Source: CAZAPG01 sp964486935 (lineage in GTDB: Bacteria > Chloroflexota > Anaerolineae > 4572-78 > J111). From it: a stretch of 64,000 bases of DNA. Both the position numbers and the translations under genes were made by a program. Positions 61,505 to 64,000 of this stretch are shown one piece after another. The notes under the pieces were generated by a model that saw only the letters and a program-made list of their open reading frames with translations, had not been told where the DNA came from and made no database searches. Numbering within the stretch: position 1 is the first letter of the stretch; every line of letters begins with the position of its first letter. Where the stretch lies: assembly GCA_964486935.1 (NCBI GenBank), contig CAZAPG010000034.1:15399-79398 (forward strand), given 5' to 3'.

Positions 61505-62497
61505 TTACGGAATTTTTCTCAGCGCGGTGCGCCGCAGCAGCATTTCCAGCACCAGCAGCAGGGCCGCCGGCAGAATAAACCAGACGGCCAGTTCGGTGTA
61601 GCGGGTAAAGGTTCTGACTTCTACCTGCGAGCGCTCCAGCTCGTTAATGGTATTGTAAATTTCTTGCAGCCCACGCTCGTCTTCGGCCCTAAAGTAGAGG
61701 CCGCCGGTCAGATCGGCAATTTCGCGCAGCGTTTCCTCGTCAATTTCAGAGTCGCGGTACTCAATGCGGCCATCGGGAAAGGGCAGCGCCGCCGGGCCGG
61801 GCCGCGCTGCGCCAATGGTGTACACTCTAATATCCAGGGCTTTGGCAATTTCTGCGGCGGTCAGCGGGTCAATTTGCCCGGAGTTGTTGGCCCCGTCTGT
61901 CAGCAAAATAATTACCCGGCTTTCCGCATCGGATTCGCGCAGCATATTGGCTCCGTTGGCCAACCCCAATCCAATGGCCGTGCCGCTATCTAACCCAATA
62001 TCCCATGATACCTGGGTTTGGTCAAGTATTTGTTTCAGCACTTTGTAATCCAGAGTGGGCGGCACCTGGCTAAAGGCTTCGGTAGCAAAAATAACCAGGC
62101 CAATCCGGTCGTACTGGCGATTATCGACAAAATCGTGAATCACCCGTTTGGCCGCGCCCAGCCGGTTAGGTTCAAAATCAAGAGCGGCCATACTACCGGA
62201 GATATCCAGCACAATGGCAATATCGACGCCCTCGCCGGAGATAATCTCGCGGGCGCTGCCGGATTGGGGGCGGGCCAGGGCAATAATAAGCAGTATCAGG
62301 GCTATAAAGCGCAGCGTTGGCAAAATCCAGCGCAGGCGCTGCCGCACCGAGGGCGACAGGTGAGTAGTCAGCCGGAGGTCGGAGTATTGCAGAGTAGCCG
62401 GACGCACTCGTTTGCGCCTGAGCATGGCCAACACTATTAAAATTACGGGTACGGCCAGCAATACCAGCAGCCAGGGCGAGGCAAACCTGAAGATCAC
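61505..62497 (-). CDS. BatA-like VWA-domain membrane protein
   Basis: A 330-residue protein with N-terminal membrane segments (WLLVLLAVPVILIVLAML; FIALILLIIALARPQSGS), a VWA domain with DISGSM near residue 98 and LLTDGANNSGQIDPLTAAEIA near 198, and a membrane segment at the C-terminus. It matches BatA. The first codons overlap the preceding gene as ATGA. Confidence 0.9.
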   Translation of the reverse strand: MIFRFASPWLLVLLAVPVILIVLAMLRRKRVRPATLQYSDLRLTTHLSPSVRQRLRWILPTLRFIALILLIIALARPQSGSAREIISGEGVDIAIVLDISGSMAALDFEPNRLGAAKRVIHDFVDNRQYDRIGLVIFATEAFSQVPPTLDYKVLKQILDQTQVSWDIGLDSGTAIGLGLANGANMLRESDAESRVIILLTDGANNSGQIDPLTAAEIAKALDIRVYTIGAARPGPAALPFPDGRIEYRDSEIDEETLREIADLTGGLYFRAEDERGLQEIYNTINELERSQVEVRTFTRYTELAVWFILPAALLLVLEMLLRRTALRKIP

Positions 62498-63645
62498 TTC
62501 ATCACCTCCGGTTCAGGGCGGGCGGGTTGCTCTGCGGCCGGTTCCGGTTGGGGGGTGGTGATTGCGACCAGTTCTCTGGCCCGGTGCAGCAGATGGTAAG
62601 CATCTTGCGTGGCCGGGCGATAGCGGGCAAACTTTACAAAATCGCTTTCCCAAAAGATGCTCATAAATTCGCGCACAACTTCTTTGGGAATGGCCGTCAT
62701 TGAAAATGAGGCTTGAATCTCGCCGGTGGTGCGCTCCAGGGCGGGCAGGTGGTAGCGGTCTTCAATGTAGCGGCGCAGGCAGTTTGTTAATAGCGAGTAA
62801 TGCTCTTTGAATTGATTTTTGGCCGGCAAATTGAGGGCCTCGATTCTGTCCAGTTCGGCGTAGGCAATTACCTCTGGCGGGCGCGGGTCGATAACGGGCA
62901 TAGCCGGTTGGGGGATGAACTCTTGCCGTTTGCGGCGATGATATAACCACAGGGCGGTTCCAGCCAGCAAGCCCACCGTTAGCAGTGTTACCAGCACGCC
63001 GCCCAAAACCCAGGGCCAAATGGGCGGAAGCGGTAGCTCGGCCTGGGGTTTCAGGTCGCGCAGCTCCTCATCGCCTTCTACCAGCACGCTTTCAATTTTT
63101 ATGGGGATTACCGGCGCGCCCAAGTCTTCTACTGAGCCGTCGGCCTGGTAGTGACTTACAACCAGGCGCGGCGTTTGGTAAGAGCCAGGCTCAAACAGCG
63201 ACACCACAATCTCTTTGCCGGTGGTGGCGGTGCCATCGCCATTGTTAACCGTGGCCGGCTCGGATTGGCTGATAACTTCAAACCCTTCCCATTCTTGGGG
63301 CACATCGGGCAGGCTGGCCTGAGAATTGGCCGGGTGAACAATTTCCAGCCGCAGCGGAATCTGGTCGCCAACGGTAAAGGAGGTTTGTTCGTCCGGGGCG
63401 TCGATGTAAAAATTAACTTTGGCGTCGATGGTTTGGGCCAGAGTGGGTGAAGCCAGGAATATCAGGAGCAATAGTAGATAAAGAAGCAACACGGGTACGT
63501 GGCGTGTGGCGTGTGGCGCGTGGCGCGTATTGCGTATTGCGGAGTGCGTCATTATTTTTTCACGCACTCCGCAATACGCAATACGATAGGCAGCTTGCCA
63601 AACAGTTTTGAGGTAAAAACAAATTGGATTGAACAAAATCATCAT
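62494..63645 (-). CDS. BatD-like membrane protein with uncertain start
   Basis: The core has a hydrophobic signal segment (VLLLYLLLLLIFLASPTLAQ), an extracellular BatD-like domain (TIDAKVNFYIDAPDEQTSFTVGDQIPLRLEIVHP), a membrane segment (WVLGGVLVTLLTVGLLAGTALWLY) and a DUF4381-like cytoplasmic tail (AYAELDRIEALNLPAKNQFKEHYSLL). The open frame starts at 63645, but its first 50 codons run through a 24-bp inverted repeat. More likely starts are the ATG at 63552 inside that repeat or GTG near 63492 just before the signal segment; none has a clear ribosome site. It sits between DUF58 and BatA genes. Confidence 0.78.
   Translation of the reverse strand: MMILFNPICFYLKTVWQAAYRIAYCGVREKIMTHSAIRNTRHAPHATRHVPVLLLYLLLLLIFLASPTLAQTIDAKVNFYIDAPDEQTSFTVGDQIPLRLEIVHPANSQASLPDVPQEWEGFEVISQSEPATVNNGDGTATTGKEIVVSLFEPGSYQTPRLVVSHYQADGSVEDLGAPVIPIKIESVLVEGDEELRDLKPQAELPLPPIWPWVLGGVLVTLLTVGLLAGTALWLYHRRKRQEFIPQPAMPVIDPRPPEVIAYAELDRIEALNLPAKNQFKEHYSLLTNCLRRYIEDRYHLPALERTTGEIQASFSMTAIPKEVVREFMSIFWESDFVKFARYRPATQDAYHLLHRARELVAITTPQPEPAAEQPARPEPEVMK
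63526..63585. repeat. 24-bp perfect inverted repeat at the 5' end of the BatD-like gene
   Basis: The arms 63526-63549 and 63562-63585 are exact complements around a 12-base AT-rich loop. The arm repeats gcgtattgcgtattgcgg, and short gcgtggcgt repeats flank it on the left. It overlaps the start region of the BatD-like gene. Confidence 0.85.
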
Positions 63646-63656
63646 CTTTTATCCAC

Positions 63657-64000
63657 CTACCGCCGCAAGCGCCGGGCGCGCTGTTCAAAAAATTGGGTCA
63701 GTGGGATGACGTAGTCGCTATCGGTGGAAATGTTGATGCGGTCTACTTTAGCTTTGCGAAATACCCGCTCTCTGGCCCGGCGCAGTTCTTCAACCCGCTC
63801 GGTAAAAGATTGCCGCCAGTGCCGGCTGCTGGTATCGACCCATTGAATCTGGCCGGTTTCAGCATCTTCCAGGGCTACCAGCCCTATGTTGGGCCACTGC
63901 TGCTCGCGGGGGTCGCTCAATGAAACGGCAATGACATCGTGCCGGCGATTGCTAACGGTTAGAATGTTGCTGTAAGCCGCCGGCGGGCTTAAAAAGTCTG
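63657..64000 (-). CDS. DUF58 protein, C-terminal part (cut by the right edge)
   Basis: The frame is open to the edge, so only about 113 C-terminal residues are seen. They match the end of DUF58 proteins: SNRRHDVIAVSLSDPREQQ, NIGLVALEDAETGQIQWVDT, then a helical tail with arginines at the end. DUF58 proteins accompany MoxR ATPases and Bat proteins. The stop is 12 bases before the next gene's longest frame. Confidence 0.87.
   Translation of the reverse strand, partial: DFLSPPAAYSNILTVSNRRHDVIAVSLSDPREQQWPNIGLVALEDAETGQIQWVDTSSRHWRQSFTERVEELRRARERVFRKAKVDRINISTDSDYVIPLTQFFEQRARRLRR

Overview
The window looks like chromosome from an uncultured Chloroflexota bacterium, probably Anaerolineae-like. 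The grounds are long Pro/Thr- or Ala/Pro/Glu-rich linkers behind lipoboxes, a very large BTAD/AAA/TPR regulator, two FmdB zinc ribbons, many small palindromic intergenic repeats, and promoters of the TTGACA-17-TAAAAT type. The phylum is an inference, since no rRNA gene is present.

Region 1 (1-6982): an oligopeptide/nickel-type ABC uptake operon led by a metallo-beta-lactamase-fold lactonase. A frameshifted EamA transporter gene points the other way, and a third gene leaves the left edge. All three promoters are TTGACA-17-TAnAAT with a TGGTnnnACCA (GntR/FadR-type) operator immediately downstream, so they form one small regulon. The regulator is not in the window.

Region 2 (7054-16913, minus strand): a sugar catabolic operon. 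It holds a LacI repressor, a GH31 alpha-xylosidase-like enzyme, a possible leader peptide, a sugar-binding lipoprotein, MalF/MalG-type permeases, and three unexpected distal genes: UroD-type methyltransferase-like, phytanoyl-CoA dioxygenase-like and pterin-binding methyltransferase-like. Two LacI operators flank the -10 box.

Region 3 (17066-32669, minus strand): the most interesting part, a unidirectional run of 17 tightly packed genes. Five are recognisable as Nit1C (nitrogen-starvation/cyanide-associated) cluster members: the Sll0783/MSMEG_0572 protein, the MSMEG_0568 radical SAM protein, the GNAT and AIR-synthase halves of MSMEG_0567, and the MSMEG_0565 glycosyltransferase. The nitrilase that defines Nit1C is absent and a TIM-barrel amidohydrolase leads the run. 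Interleaved are homologues of the three oxamate-transcarbamylase subunits FdrA, DUF1116 and DUF2877 (AllF/G/H), a CoA-disulfide-reductase-like flavoprotein, OsmC, an FmdB zinc ribbon, a ketoacyl synthase, a phosphosulfolactate-synthase homologue and three unrecognised proteins. I know of no described system with this combination.

Region 4 (33120-41400): a second FmdB, a 1173-residue BTAD-AAA-TPR regulator, repeats, an MFS exporter, tRNA-Leu(UAG), two small proteins and recA.

Region 5 (41536-54800): secreted proteins (two alpha/beta hydrolases, a LytM/beta-propeller protein, a YceI protein), then an SDR, a Cys/Met PLP enzyme, a histidine kinase with a partner membrane protein, AcuI-type reductase, phosphatidylcholine-synthase-like enzyme, a universal stress protein and a membrane hydrolase.

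Region 6 (54962-64000): aspS, then a convergent Bat (aerotolerance-type) operon: DUF58 (cut by the edge), a BatD-like protein, BatA, BatB, BatC, BatD and a BatE-like TPR/SH3 protein. There is no CRISPR array, insertion sequence or rRNA gene in the window.
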